Of a stretch of DNA of 40,106 bases, positions 11,008-19,412 are shown in pieces. Source of the stretch: Gammaproteobacteria bacterium. Lineage in GTDB: Bacteria; Pseudomonadota; Gammaproteobacteria; SZUA-140. The stretch spans positions 1 to 40,106 of the forward strand of contig WFNO01000115.1 of assembly GCA_015488555.1 (NCBI GenBank). The letters run 5' to 3'. Positions within the stretch are counted from its first letter, which is position 1, and each line of letters starts with the position of its first letter. A program made the position numbers and the translations under genes. Below the pieces are notes generated by a model. The model ran no database searches. It was not told the DNA's origin and saw only the letters and a program-made list of their open reading frames with translations.

Positions 11008-12195
11008 ATGAACGTCGATCCCACATTGCTCATCCTCTTGGTGGAACTGCTGGTCCTGGAGACCCTTGCCCTGCTGGTCATCGGCTTCCTCTTCGTGCGC
11101 CGCAAGGTCCAATACAAGAACATGATGGAAGAAATCATCGAGTCCGCCGACGCCTCGGAGGCAGCGCGGCAAAAGGTCCTGGAACAAACCCTGAAAGACG
11201 TTTTTCACGAGGGCGGTGAAGAAGCCTGCTCCAAGGCCAAACAGCTGGCCGAGGCGGAGAGCCGTTTCAGCAAGCGCCTCATCTCCGCCTTCGTGGCCCG
11301 CCAGCACGAGATCCTCAACCGCCTGGACAAGATGACTGACGAACTCATCTCACCCTATCGCACCATTATCTCGGAAACCGCCGAGGAGAAGTTGCAGAAC
11401 GAACGGCAGGCCGACGAGCGCATCCACACTCTCAAGCTCACCATCGACACGCTCAAAGAAGAAAAGGAAAAGATCAACCAGCGCCTCCAGGAGACCGAGG
11501 AGGAACTGGAACGCATCACCACCGAATACGTCTCGGCCTTCAAGAAAGAAGAGCTACTGCGGAAAGAGACACACCACTCCGAGGTGCATCCTGCTGCCAC
11601 CCGCCAGACTGAGATGGCCCCCGGCAGCGATACCGTACCCACGCCTGTGGAGGCACCCACCCGGGATATGACGGCGAATGTTGGCTCTATAGAACACGCA
11701 GCGGAGGAACCGCCCGCGGCCGCTGATCAGACCGAGAGCAAGAACCCCGGTGTCGAATCCCATACCGAATCCCGTACCGAAACCCGCGCTGAATCAGGCG
11801 CGGCCGAAGCGGGTCATGACTCTGGCATCGAATCGGACACAGAAACAGACGCCGAAATCAGCGTGCAAGACGATGCCAACTCGCAGACGGCCGAGCAGGT
11901 GCTGGAAGAAGAGGAATTGTTGCAACTGCGCGAGGAGGATGCCGCCGATCCCGTCCCTGAATCGGAGCCTGAATCAGCACCCGAACCAAAACCAGGACCA
12001 GAATCCGAACCGAAATCCGAACTGGAGCAGGACGGCGACCAGAACGACGCGGATGATGCCGTAGGCGGCGCCTCTACGAACAATGGAGACACGGGGAACA
12101 CGGGCGCCATCCTGGAGGACGTGGACATCGAGGAAGCGCCGCTCATGGAAGAGCTGGTCAAGGAAAACGCCGTCAAGAGCGCCGCCGGGCGCTGA
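11008..12195 (+). CDS. Unrecognised membrane-anchored coiled-coil protein with acidic repeat tail
   Basis: I do not recognise this 395-aa protein. An N-terminal helix (LLILLVELLVLETLALLVIGFLF) followed by RRK suggests a membrane anchor with the rest in the cytoplasm. Residues ~60-190 are highly charged and heptad-like (for example TIDTLKEEKEKINQRLQETE), so probably coiled coil. From about 190 to the end it is low-complexity and acidic, with blocks of Glu/Ser/Pro (PESEPESAPEPKPGPESEPK) that follow a 12-nt DNA repeat. It lies alone between the DUF190 gene and the convergent mutL. A weak promoter-like TATAAC near 10906 precedes it. A scaffold or envelope-linked role is conceivable but unproven. 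Confidence 0.7.
   Translation: MNVDPTLLILLVELLVLETLALLVIGFLFVRRKVQYKNMMEEIIESADASEAARQKVLEQTLKDVFHEGGEEACSKAKQLAEAESRFSKRLISAFVARQHEILNRLDKMTDELISPYRTIISETAEEKLQNERQADERIHTLKLTIDTLKEEKEKINQRLQETEEELERITTEYVSAFKKEELLRKETHHSEVHPAATRQTEMAPGSDTVPTPVEAPTRDMTANVGSIEHAAEEPPAAADQTESKNPGVESHTESRTETRAESGAAEAGHDSGIESDTETDAEISVQDDANSQTAEQVLEEEELLQLREEDAADPVPESEPESAPEPKPGPESEPKSELEQDGDQNDADDAVGGASTNNGDTGNTGAILEDVDIEEAPLMEELVKENAVKSAAGR
11752..12036. repeat. 12-nt-type repeat blocks in the 395-aa protein gene
   Basis: One block near 11752-11800 has units such as CGAATCCCATAC, CGAATCCCGTAC and CGAAACCCGCGC. A second near 11829-11860 has CGAATCGGACAC. A third near 11958-12030 has TGAATCGGAGCC, TGAATCAGCACC and CGAACCGAAATC. 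All encode the Glu/Ser/Pro-rich tail. Confidence 0.7.
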
Positions 12196-12223
12196 ACGAT
12201 CCTTAGCAGCCTGTCAGTAAACT

Positions 12224-14314
12224 TCAGCGGCCACGCAGAAACAGGCGATCCAGTTCCTGCCAGCTCAGCTGCACCCAGGTGGGGCGCCCGTGATTGCATT
12301 GCCCGCTGCGTTCGGTACGCTCCATGTCGCGCAGCAGGGCGTTCATCTCCTCCAGCCCCAAGCGCCTGCCCGCACGCACCGCGGCGTGACAGGCCATGGT
12401 GGCCAGCACTTCGTGCAGGCGTTCCCGGATCCGGTCGCTGCATCCCAACACCTTGAGGTCGGCCAGCACGTCCCGGACGAGCTGCGCCGCATCGGCCTGG
12501 TCCAGCAGACTGGGGACGGCACGTACGGCCAGGCTCTCGGGCCCCAGGACGCGCAGCTCGAAACCCAGCGTCTCGAACAGGTCCTGATGCGCTTGGGCCA
12601 ACTCCGCCTCCTCGCGCGATACCTCCACGACAACTGGCACCAGCAGAATCTGACTGCGCACTCCGCCCTGTTCCAGGGTGCGTTTCAGATGTTCGTAGGT
12701 GATGCGCTCGTGGGCCGCATGCATGTCCACCAGCACCAGGCCCTGGTCGTTCTGGGCCAGGATATAGGTCTCGCGAAGCTGAGCCAGAGCGAATCCCAAC
12801 GGCGGCGAAACCGACTCCGGAGCGTCGCCGGCACCCGCTTCCCTCGCGCCTGCCGTACCGGCGTGCGCGGCCCCATCCTCCATACCAGTCTCTCCCGGCG
12901 CTCGGCTGTGCGGGCCGGGTTCCATCACCGCCGTAGCACTGGCGCCGGCGGCCGCCTCCTGCAACCAGGCGCCGTAGGCGCGCAATTCGGCCGCCCGCGG
13001 CGGCAGAGACAGTGCCGCCTGCGACCGCCACCCCGAGCCGCTCCCTGGCTCGTTGCCCGAAGGTTTTCCGGCATCGCCGGCCGGACCCGCCCCCTGTTCA
13101 CCCGCACAGCTGCCGTCGAGCAATACCGCTCCGGTGGCGGCCGGCGGGGCACCGCCGGGACGCGTGCCGGCCAAGGCCCGGTGAACGGCGCCGAACAGAA
13201 AATCCCGCACCCGGCGCGGCTCGCGGAAACGTACCTCGTGCTTGGTGGGATGCACGTTGACATCCACTTGTTCTGGGGGCAGCTCCAGATAGAGCACGTA
13301 CACCGGCTGCCGGCCGCCGTAGAGGACGTCCTGATAGGCCTGGCGCAGGGCATGGCCCACGAGCCGGTCGCGGACAATGCGGCCGTTGACGTAGCAATAT
13401 TGCAGATCCGCCTGGCTGCGCGAGAAGGTGGGCAGCCCGATCCACCCCCACAGACGCAGTTCCCCGGCCTGCGCCTCCACTTCCAGGCAGTGTTGGACGA
13501 AAGCCCGCCCGCAGACCGCGGCCATCCGCTCCAAGCATTGTCCCTCCGGAAACCCTTCCCCGGCGACCCGCACGGGGGGGGTCAGGGCCGGCAGTTGCAG
13601 GACGTTGCGGCGGTTGTGCCGCAGGTTGAAGGCCACATCGAAGCGACTGAGGGCGATGCGTCGCACTACGGTTTCGATATGGCCGAACTCGGTGCGCTCG
13701 GCGCGCAGGAATTTGCGCCGTGCCGGCACGTTGTAGAACAGATCTCGCACCTCCACGGTGGTGCCGGGGGGATGGGCGGCGGGTCTGGAAATGCCTGGGA
13801 GATCGCTTGGGCCCGCGGCTGAGGGTTCCAGGCACCACGCCTGGGATGCGTCGTGGCGGCGAGACGTGAGACGGAGGCGGGAGACGGAGGCGATGCTGGG
13901 CAGGGCCTCGCCCCGGAAACCCAAGGTGGTGATACGGCCGAGATCGTCCACGCCTCGCAGTTTGCTGGTGGCATGGCGGCTCAAGGCCAGGGCGAGGTCC
14001 TCCGGATGGATACCGGCGCCGTCGTCCCGTACCCGGATGAGACGCATGCCCCCCTGCTCGATCTCGATCTCCACATGCCGGGCTCCGGCATCGAGGCTGT
14101 TCTCCAGCAGTTCCTTGACCACAGAAGCCGGCCGCTCCACCACTTCGCCGGCGGCGATCTGATCAGCGAGCAGACGCGGCAAGGCTTGAATGCGACCTGT
14201 TGCGGCCCCGGCTGAGGAATCCCCAGTCACGCCAGATGCGCCAAAAGCAGATCCAGAGACAGATCCGGAGTCAGATCCAGAGACGGATCCACTGGTGGAA
14301 GAAGGAGTCGGCAT
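12224..14314 (-). CDS. mutL: DNA mismatch repair protein MutL
   Basis: GHL ATPase that links MutS to strand incision. ATPase motifs: [26 protein letters not shown] and [10 protein letters not shown]. The C-terminal domain has [12 protein letters not shown], matching the endonuclease pattern DQHA(x)2E(x)4E with Met for Gln. It also has ACHAAVRAG and, near the end, CNHGRPTW. This points to a nicking MutL as in species lacking MutH, unlike E. coli. The ATG at 14314 (MPTPSSTSG) gives 696 aa. About 38 residues before the conserved RIQALP are Ser/Gly/Asp-rich and come from a 12-nt DNA repeat. The linker is also low-complexity. amiC lies upstream on the same strand. Confidence 0.95.
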   Translation of the reverse strand: MPTPSSTSGSVSGSDSGSVSGSAFGASGVTGDSSAGAATGRIQALPRLLADQIAAGEVVERPASVVKELLENSLDAGARHVEIEIEQGGMRLIRVRDDGAGIHPEDLALALSRHATSKLRGVDDLGRITTLGFRGEALPSIASVSRLRLTSRRHDASQAWCLEPSAAGPSDLPGISRPAAHPPGTTVEVRDLFYNVPARRKFLRAERTEFGHIETVVRRIALSRFDVAFNLRHNRRNVLQLPALTPPVRVAGEGFPEGQCLERMAAVCGRAFVQHCLEVEAQAGELRLWGWIGLPTFSRSQADLQYCYVNGRIVRDRLVGHALRQAYQDVLYGGRQPVYVLYLELPPEQVDVNVHPTKHEVRFREPRRVRDFLFGAVHRALAGTRPGGAPPAATGAVLLDGSCAGEQGAGPAGDAGKPSGNEPGSGSGWRSQAALSLPPRAAELRAYGAWLQEAAAGASATAVMEPGPHSRAPGETGMEDGAAHAGTAGAREAGAGDAPESVSPPLGFALAQLRETYILAQNDQGLVLVDMHAAHERITYEHLKRTLEQGGVRSQILLVPVVVEVSREEAELAQAHQDLFETLGFELRVLGPESLAVRAVPSLLDQADAAQLVRDVLADLKVLGCSDRIRERLHEVLATMACHAAVRAGRRLGLEEMNALLRDMERTERSGQCNHGRPTWVQLSWQELDRLFLRGR
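14248..14295. repeat. Four 12-nt tandem units in the mutL N-terminus
   Basis: CAGATCCAGAGA, CAGATCCGGAGT, CAGATCCAGAGA and CGGATCCACTGG in perfect 12-nt register (6-nt half units). Read on the minus strand they give the [11 protein letters not shown]-type extension. Confidence 0.85.
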
Positions 14315-14330
14315 GTGGGGATTGTAGCAG

Positions 14331-14395
14331 ACCGGATCTAAATCTGGTGTCCAATTTGGTGCCGGACCTGGTAGCGGCTCCAGGCCGGATCGGAT
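14331..14395. repeat. Decayed 12-nt-type repeat upstream of mutL
   Basis: Units CGGATCTAAATC, TGGTGTCCAATT, TGGTGCCGGACC, TGGTAGCGGCTC and CAGGCCGGATCG continue the same periodicity outside the coding region, between the mutL start and the amiC stop. Confidence 0.5.
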
Positions 14396-14457
14396 GGCCA
14401 CGGCCGAATCGAGCTGCTGCAATCTCGCCTGTGCCCGTCACGGCGGGGTACCCTTCC

Positions 14458-15756
14458 TCAGCTTTCGTTTCCAACGGGTATGTGCAGGACCTGGCCCACG
14501 CGTAGACGGTCATCCTTCAGGCCATTGGCTTCACGCAATGCGGAGAGACTCACGTGATAACGCTTTGCCAATCGGGACAGGGTGTCGCCCCGGGCGATGA
14601 CATGGCGGCGTATGGAGGCGAAATACGTGCCGGGCGGTGGATTCTTGGTGAAATAGCCGCGAATACCCGCCAGCAGGGCCTTGGCCAGGGCTTGCTGGTA
14701 GCGCGGGTTGCGCAGATTGCGCTCGTCCCGTGGGTTGGAGATGAATGCAGTCTCCACCAAGATGGAAGGGATATCTGGTGACTTCAACACCACAAATCGG
14801 GCCTGCTGCACGGTGTGCTTGTGCAACTTGCCCAGGCGGCGCATGTGGCGCAACACCTCACTGCCCGCCGAGAGGCTGGCTTCGATGGTGGCGGTCTGGG
14901 ACAGATCCAGCAGGACCGAAGCCAGGAGATCGTCCTTGTCCTCCAGGCTCACGCCGCCGATGAGATCTGAGGCATTCTCCTTCTCCGCCAGCCAGCGGGC
15001 TGCTTCGTCGCTGGCGCCGTTGGGAGACAGGGCATAAACCGACATCCCGCGCACCCGGCGATCATGAAAGGAATCGGCATGGATGGAAATGTAGAAATCC
15101 GCCTTGTGACGCCGGGCCCGCCGGGTGCGTTCGCGTAGACTCACGTAATAGTCACCATCGCGGATCAATAGCGGGCGCATGCCTGGCTCCCGCTCCACCA
15201 ACTTCGCCAGTCGCTTGGCGATGGCCAGGACCACATCCTTCTCATACACGCCGCTGTACCCCCGCGCACCTGGATCCTCTCCCCCATGCCCAGGATCGAT
15301 GGCGATGACCAAATCCCGGGGGCGTTGGGGCGCCTCCGGGGTCGTCTTCACCGCACGGGGGGCACGGCTGGCCAACGGGTAAACATCGATCACCAGCCGG
15401 TACCCGTATTTCTCGTTGGGTTTGAGCAGGAAACTCTTGTACTTGACCTTGGCTCGCAGGTCCAGCACCACGCGCAGATCGGTGCCATGGCGCACGCCGC
15501 TGCGAATGCGGCGCAGGAGGCGGTCATCGGAACGGGGTTGTTTCAGGGTACTGGCGAGACGAGTGTTCTTGAGATCAATCACGATCCGGGCGGGATTCTC
15601 CAGATCGAACAGGCGGTATTCGGTAGGGCCGCTGATATCCAGTACCAGGCGCGTGTTGTCGGGGGCCGGCCACATGCGCACCCCTTGCACCTGAACCGTC
15701 CCCCCGAAACTGCATAGCGGCAACACAAGCAAGACAGCGGCGAGCAGCTTTTTCAT
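14458..15756 (-). CDS. amiC: N-acetylmuramoyl-L-alanine amidase AmiC/AmiB with LysM
   Basis: Periplasmic zinc amidase that cuts septal peptidoglycan to separate daughter cells. The 432-aa protein has a signal peptide (KKLLAAVLLVLPLCSFG) and an AMIN domain (~22-125) for septal targeting. Next is an Amidase_3 domain (~148-375) with IDPGHGGEDPGARG, SIHADSF and the catalytic-glutamate region VETAFISNP. A C-terminal LysM (~385-430, VIARGDTLSRLAKRYHVS) binds peptidoglycan. The tsaE-amiB-mutL order matches E. coli, where AmiB also carries LysM, so amiB is an equal name. The 189 nt upstream to tsaE is AT-richer than its surroundings and probably contains the promoter, but I cannot fix one. Confidence 0.93.
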   Translation of the reverse strand: MKKLLAAVLLVLPLCSFGGTVQVQGVRMWPAPDNTRLVLDISGPTEYRLFDLENPARIVIDLKNTRLASTLKQPRSDDRLLRRIRSGVRHGTDLRVVLDLRAKVKYKSFLLKPNEKYGYRLVIDVYPLASRAPRAVKTTPEAPQRPRDLVIAIDPGHGGEDPGARGYSGVYEKDVVLAIAKRLAKLVEREPGMRPLLIRDGDYYVSLRERTRRARRHKADFYISIHADSFHDRRVRGMSVYALSPNGASDEAARWLAEKENASDLIGGVSLEDKDDLLASVLLDLSQTATIEASLSAGSEVLRHMRRLGKLHKHTVQQARFVVLKSPDIPSILVETAFISNPRDERNLRNPRYQQALAKALLAGIRGYFTKNPPPGTYFASIRRHVIARGDTLSRLAKRYHVSLSALREANGLKDDRLRVGQVLHIPVGNES

Positions 15757-15945
15757 TGTGCTTGTCCTCGCGGGCGGTTCTCTACTCTAGCCTCTTTTAA
15801 TACATTATCCGGACAAATGCAAGGATTCTTAAGCAGATAGAGACAGAATTTACTCTAAAGTCTCGAGCCTCGCGCAAAGAGCCGTCCCGGCACTCTCATA
15901 AAACCAGTATAAAAGGAACAGAGACGGTCCTTCACCCTACTCCCA

Positions 15946-16482
15946 TCATTCGCATTGCAAATTTCGCACCTTTCGTAAATTCTGTATCAGACAATCCCAC
16001 AGACTCTGTCCCCGATCCGAAGCCTGACGCCGGTATACCACCCGTCCGTTTCCCGTTACTTCCAGTTCCAAGCGCAAATCCGCCGGCGGCAGCTCACGCG
16101 CGCCATGCGCGGGCCATTCCACCAGGCATACGGCCGGTGGACTGAAATACTCTCGCACGCCCAGATATTCCAGTTCGCTGGGATCGGCCAGGCGGTAGAG
16201 ATCGAAATGGTGAAGGGGAAACGCCTCGAGGGCGTAACTCTCCACCAGCGTATAGGTGGGACTGCGTACGGCCTCCTGCCAACCCAGTGCCCGCAAGAGG
16301 CCACGCACCAGGGTGGTCTTGCCTGCGCCCAGCACGCCTTCCAGATAGATGCGCTCGCCGCCCCGCAGGCAAAGGGCCAGGGCCGCGCCCAGGGCCTCCA
16401 TGTCCCGGGCCTCCGGAACCTCCAGCCCTTCCGGCCCGTTCCCGCTCATGGGCGTGCCCGTGTCCGTTCCCGTTCCGCTCAC
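15946..16482 (-). CDS. tsaE: tRNA threonylcarbamoyladenosine biosynthesis ATPase TsaE
   Basis: ATPase partner of TsaB/TsaD in making t6A37 of ANN-decoding tRNAs. Walker A is LEGVLGAGKTTLVRGLLRALGW. SPTYTLVESYAL, LHHFDLYRLADPSELEYLGV and VCLVEWPAHG follow, the last two being TsaE signatures. Length 178 aa is somewhat above the usual ~155. The first ~25 residues (MSGTGTDTGTPMSGNG) are low-complexity and come from a hexamer-like repeat. The GTG start overlaps the nnr stop in GTGA, indicating coupled translation; ATG 16449 is an alternative. Confidence 0.93.
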   Translation of the reverse strand: MSGTGTDTGTPMSGNGPEGLEVPEARDMEALGAALALCLRGGERIYLEGVLGAGKTTLVRGLLRALGWQEAVRSPTYTLVESYALEAFPLHHFDLYRLADPSELEYLGVREYFSPPAVCLVEWPAHGARELPPADLRLELEVTGNGRVVYRRQASDRGQSLWDCLIQNLRKVRNLQCE

Positions 16483-18056
16483 CTCAGCAGCGCCTGCAGC
16501 TGCTCCAACAGATCGCCCGCCAGCAGGCCGCGCGCACCCGCCCGCGCAGCCCTATCACCGGCTGCGGCATGGAGGCAGACCCCGAAGCGTGCCGCCCGTT
16601 CGAGCGGCAGTCCCTGGGCCACGGCGGCGGCGATCACCCCCGTGAGCACGTCTCCCATACCGCCGCTGGCCATCCCGGGATTGCCGCCATGGCACAGGCC
16701 CACCGGATGCCCCCCTTCGCCGGCCCCTTTCTCGCCGATCAGGGTACCGTTGCCCTTGAGGACGCATACCCCGCCAAAGCGGCGCTGCAAGGCCTCCAGG
16801 GCGGCGAAACGGTCCTGCTGCACCGCTCGGGCCGATTCCAGCCCCAACAAACGCGCCGCCTCACCGGGATGGGGCGTCAGGATCCAGTCTTCCCGCCGCA
16901 CGGACCTGCCGGCCAGGGCCCACAGGGCATCGGCGTCCACCACCAGGGGAACGCCGCTCCCTTCCTCCAGTGCGTCCAGGAGCGTATCCAACAAGGCCCG
17001 GCCCCAGGCGGAACGCCCCAAACCCGGGCCCACGGCCACCACGGTGGCTCGCGACAGCAGGGCGCGCAATTTCCGCCCATCGGCCACCCCATGCACCATG
17101 AGTTCGGGGCGGCCCACATTCAGCACGGCGGCGTGACAGGGATGGGTGGCCACGGTCACCAGGCCCGCTCCGCAGCGGGCGGCGGCGGCCGCCGCCAGGT
17201 GCGCCGCGCCGGACAGGCCTGGTGCTCCCCCCACCACCAGGACGTGACCGAAATGTCCCTTGTGGGCGGCTCGGGGACGCGGAGGCAGCCATGCCCGCAC
17301 CGCCTCCCAGTCCAGGCGCTCCGCCGCCGGCGGTACCCGGTCGAAGAGCTGCGGCGGAACCTGGAGATCCTCGTAGAACAGACGCCCGCAATGATCTGGC
17401 CCTGCCGCCGTGAACAGCCCCTGTTTGAGGCCGATGAAAGTGACAGTGGCCTGGGCCTCGACCGCCACTCCCCACACCGTGCCGCGATCGGCGTCCAGTC
17501 CCGAGGGTACGTCCAGCGCCAGCACCGGCGCGGGGGCCGCATTGACGGCCTCGATGGCCTCGCGCCACACGCCCTCCACGGGACGATCCAGGCCGGTACC
17601 CAGCAAGGCGTCCACCACCACTTCGGCCCCTGCCAGCTCCGGCCCCAGCTCCGGCGCCAACTCCGACCCCAGCTCCAGATCAGGCCGCAGGCCAGACGGG
17701 CCGCACACGCGGGGTGTGAGGCCGGCGCGCTCCATGTCCTCGCAGGCACTGCGGGCGTCCCCCCGCAGGCGCTCGCGCGCACACAACAGCAACACGGTCA
17801 CGGCGTATCCGGCCTCGTGCGCGCACCGCGCCAGGACGAAGCCGTCGCCGCCGTTGTTGCCCGGCCCGCACACCACCACCAGACGCTTCGCTTCCGGCCA
17901 CAGGTCCTGCAGGCGGCGCCAGGCCGACTCCCCCGCCCGTTCCATGAGCGCGCGCCCCGCAATACCGTATTCCTCGATGGCGAGGCGGTCCAGTTCGCGT
18001 ACCTGGGCGGCGCGATAGAGGGCGCGAGGCAGGCTGGGGTGAGACGCTTCGTTCAT
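16479..18056 (-). CDS. nnr: Bifunctional NAD(P)H-hydrate epimerase/ADP-dependent dehydratase Nnr
   Basis: Repairs hydrated NAD(P)H. The N-terminal YjeF_N epimerase (~1-215) shows MERAGESAWRRL, VVVCGPGNNGGDGFVLAR, VVDALLGTGLDRPVEG and LALDVPSGLDADRG. The C-terminal carbohydrate-kinase-like dehydratase (~245-525) shows GHFGHVLVVGGAPGLSGAAHLA, VAVGPGLG, LTPHPGEAARLL and the catalytic NPGMASGGMGDVLTG. The start at MNEASHPSLP gives 525 aa. An insert LELGSELAPELGPELAG in the epimerase is encoded by four 12-nt repeat units and is not typical of the family. tsaE follows with a 4-nt overlap. queG is divergent only 18 nt away by the chosen starts. Confidence 0.94.
   Translation of the reverse strand: MNEASHPSLPRALYRAAQVRELDRLAIEEYGIAGRALMERAGESAWRRLQDLWPEAKRLVVVCGPGNNGGDGFVLARCAHEAGYAVTVLLLCARERLRGDARSACEDMERAGLTPRVCGPSGLRPDLELGSELAPELGPELAGAEVVVDALLGTGLDRPVEGVWREAIEAVNAAPAPVLALDVPSGLDADRGTVWGVAVEAQATVTFIGLKQGLFTAAGPDHCGRLFYEDLQVPPQLFDRVPPAAERLDWEAVRAWLPPRPRAAHKGHFGHVLVVGGAPGLSGAAHLAAAAAARCGAGLVTVATHPCHAAVLNVGRPELMVHGVADGRKLRALLSRATVVAVGPGLGRSAWGRALLDTLLDALEEGSGVPLVVDADALWALAGRSVRREDWILTPHPGEAARLLGLESARAVQQDRFAALEALQRRFGGVCVLKGNGTLIGEKGAGEGGHPVGLCHGGNPGMASGGMGDVLTGVIAAAVAQGLPLERAARFGVCLHAAAGDRAARAGARGLLAGDLLEQLQALLR
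17634..17681. repeat. Four 12-nt tandem units inside nnr
   Basis: CAGCTCCGGCCC, CAGCTCCGGCGC, CAACTCCGACCC and CAGCTCCAGATC in 12-nt register. They encode the Glu/Leu/Pro/Gly insert in the epimerase domain without breaking the frame. Confidence 0.75.
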
Positions 18057-18074
18057 ACACGTTATCATATCCCG

Positions 18075-19412
18075 ATGGACCAGCGAGCACACAAGAGATC
18101 ACCAGCACAGGCGGCCGGACCCGGAAAGTTGCAAGCGCAAGGCCTGCATGCCGTGACTGGAAAGGCCATCTCCACTCGGGTGGTTCCCCGCCGGCAGGCC
18201 ACCGTGGTGCCTACCACATCGAATGATCCGGACTACCGGCAATTGGGCGGGGAATTGGATGCTGAGGCGTACGGGGAGCTGGCCCGCAACATCAAGCGCT
18301 GGGCCCGGGAGTTGGGCTTCCAGCAGGCGGGCATCGCCGGCATTGATCTGTCCGAGGACGAGGTCCGACTCGAGACCTGGCTGGCCCGGGGTTTCCACGG
18401 GGAAATGGCCTACATGGCGCGCCATGGCCGCAAGCGCAGCCGCCCGCAGTGGCTGGTGCCGGGTACCCTGCGCGTGATCGCGGTGCGCATGGACTACCTG
18501 CCACCCGGCGCGGCCGATGCCGACGAGGTACTGGCCGATTCCCGCCTGGCCTATGTCTCACGCTATGCCCTGGGGCGGGATTATCACAAGGTCCTGCGCC
18601 GGCGCCTGCGGGCCCTGGCCCGGCGCATCGAGGCCCGCATCGGGCCTTTCGGCCACCGGGTCTTCGTGGACAGCGCCCCGGTGCTGGAGAAGGCGCTGGC
18701 ACGCCAGGCCGGCCTGGGTTGGATCGGTAAACACACCAATCTCTTGCACCGCGAGAGCGGTTCCTGGTTCTTCCTCGGCGAACTCTACACGGATCTGCCC
18801 TTGCCCGTGGATGCGCCCGCCACGGACCACTGTGGCCGCTGCCGGCGCTGCCTGGATCTGTGTCCCACCGGCGCAATCGTCGCGCCCTACCAACTCGACG
18901 CCCGCCGCTGTATCTCCTATCTCACCATCGAGCTGCCCGGCAGCATCCCGCACGAACTGCGCCCGCTCATCGGCAATCGCATCTACGGGTGTGACGACTG
19001 TCAATTGGTCTGCCCCTGGAACCGCTTTGCCCGCCTCAGCGCCGAACGGGACTTCCAGCCCCGACATCGTCTGGACCAGCGCCGCCTGCTGGAATTGTTC
19101 GCATGGAACGAGGCCGAATTCCTGCGATATACTGAAGGCAGTGCTATCCGCCGCATCGGCTATCAGCGCTGGCTGCGCAACATCGCTGTGGCGTTGGGCA
19201 ACGGTCCTGCAGACGAGGCGGTCCGCATCGCCCTGGACTCCCGGCGGCAGGCAGTTTCCCCCTTGGTCAGGGAACACATCGACTGGGCGCTGCAGCGCTT
19301 GGAGGAGAAAGCATGCACGGAAAGACAGTCCACCGACCCCGCAACCCGCGCCGATCCCCTTCCCGCAGCGCCCGCGCAGGCATCCAGACCCCTGTCTCGC
19401 TCCCGCCCCTAA
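18075..19412 (+). CDS. queG: Epoxyqueuosine reductase QueG
   Basis: Cobalamin- and 4Fe-4S-dependent enzyme for the last step of queuosine formation in tRNA. Motifs: IKRWARELGFQQAGIAG, FHGEMAYMARHG, LVPGTLRVIAVRMDYLP, RYALGRDYHKVLR, FVDSAPVLEKALARQAGLGWIGKHTN, and iron-sulfur clusters CGRCRRCLDLCPTGAI and CDDCQLVCPWN. The track's 1041-aa ORF starts inside nnr and is not real. The ATG at 18075 leaves ~70 residues before the conserved core and only 18 nt to divergent nnr, so a downstream GTG (18153 or 18207) may be the true start. The C-terminal ~30 residues (TDPATRADPLPAAPAQ) lie in the overlap with the cytochrome gene. Confidence 0.93.
   Translation: MDQRAHKRSPAQAAGPGKLQAQGLHAVTGKAISTRVVPRRQATVVPTTSNDPDYRQLGGELDAEAYGELARNIKRWARELGFQQAGIAGIDLSEDEVRLETWLARGFHGEMAYMARHGRKRSRPQWLVPGTLRVIAVRMDYLPPGAADADEVLADSRLAYVSRYALGRDYHKVLRRRLRALARRIEARIGPFGHRVFVDSAPVLEKALARQAGLGWIGKHTNLLHRESGSWFFLGELYTDLPLPVDAPATDHCGRCRRCLDLCPTGAIVAPYQLDARRCISYLTIELPGSIPHELRPLIGNRIYGCDDCQLVCPWNRFARLSAERDFQPRHRLDQRRLLELFAWNEAEFLRYTEGSAIRRIGYQRWLRNIAVALGNGPADEAVRIALDSRRQAVSPLVREHIDWALQRLEEKACTERQSTDPATRADPLPAAPAQASRPLSRSRP

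Noticed and set aside
16287-18074. 5' part of the 1041-aa plus-strand ORF in front of QueG
   Set aside because: It is the antisense of nnr and tsaE, Arg/Pro/Gly-rich without family sequence; QueG homology starts only after 18075.
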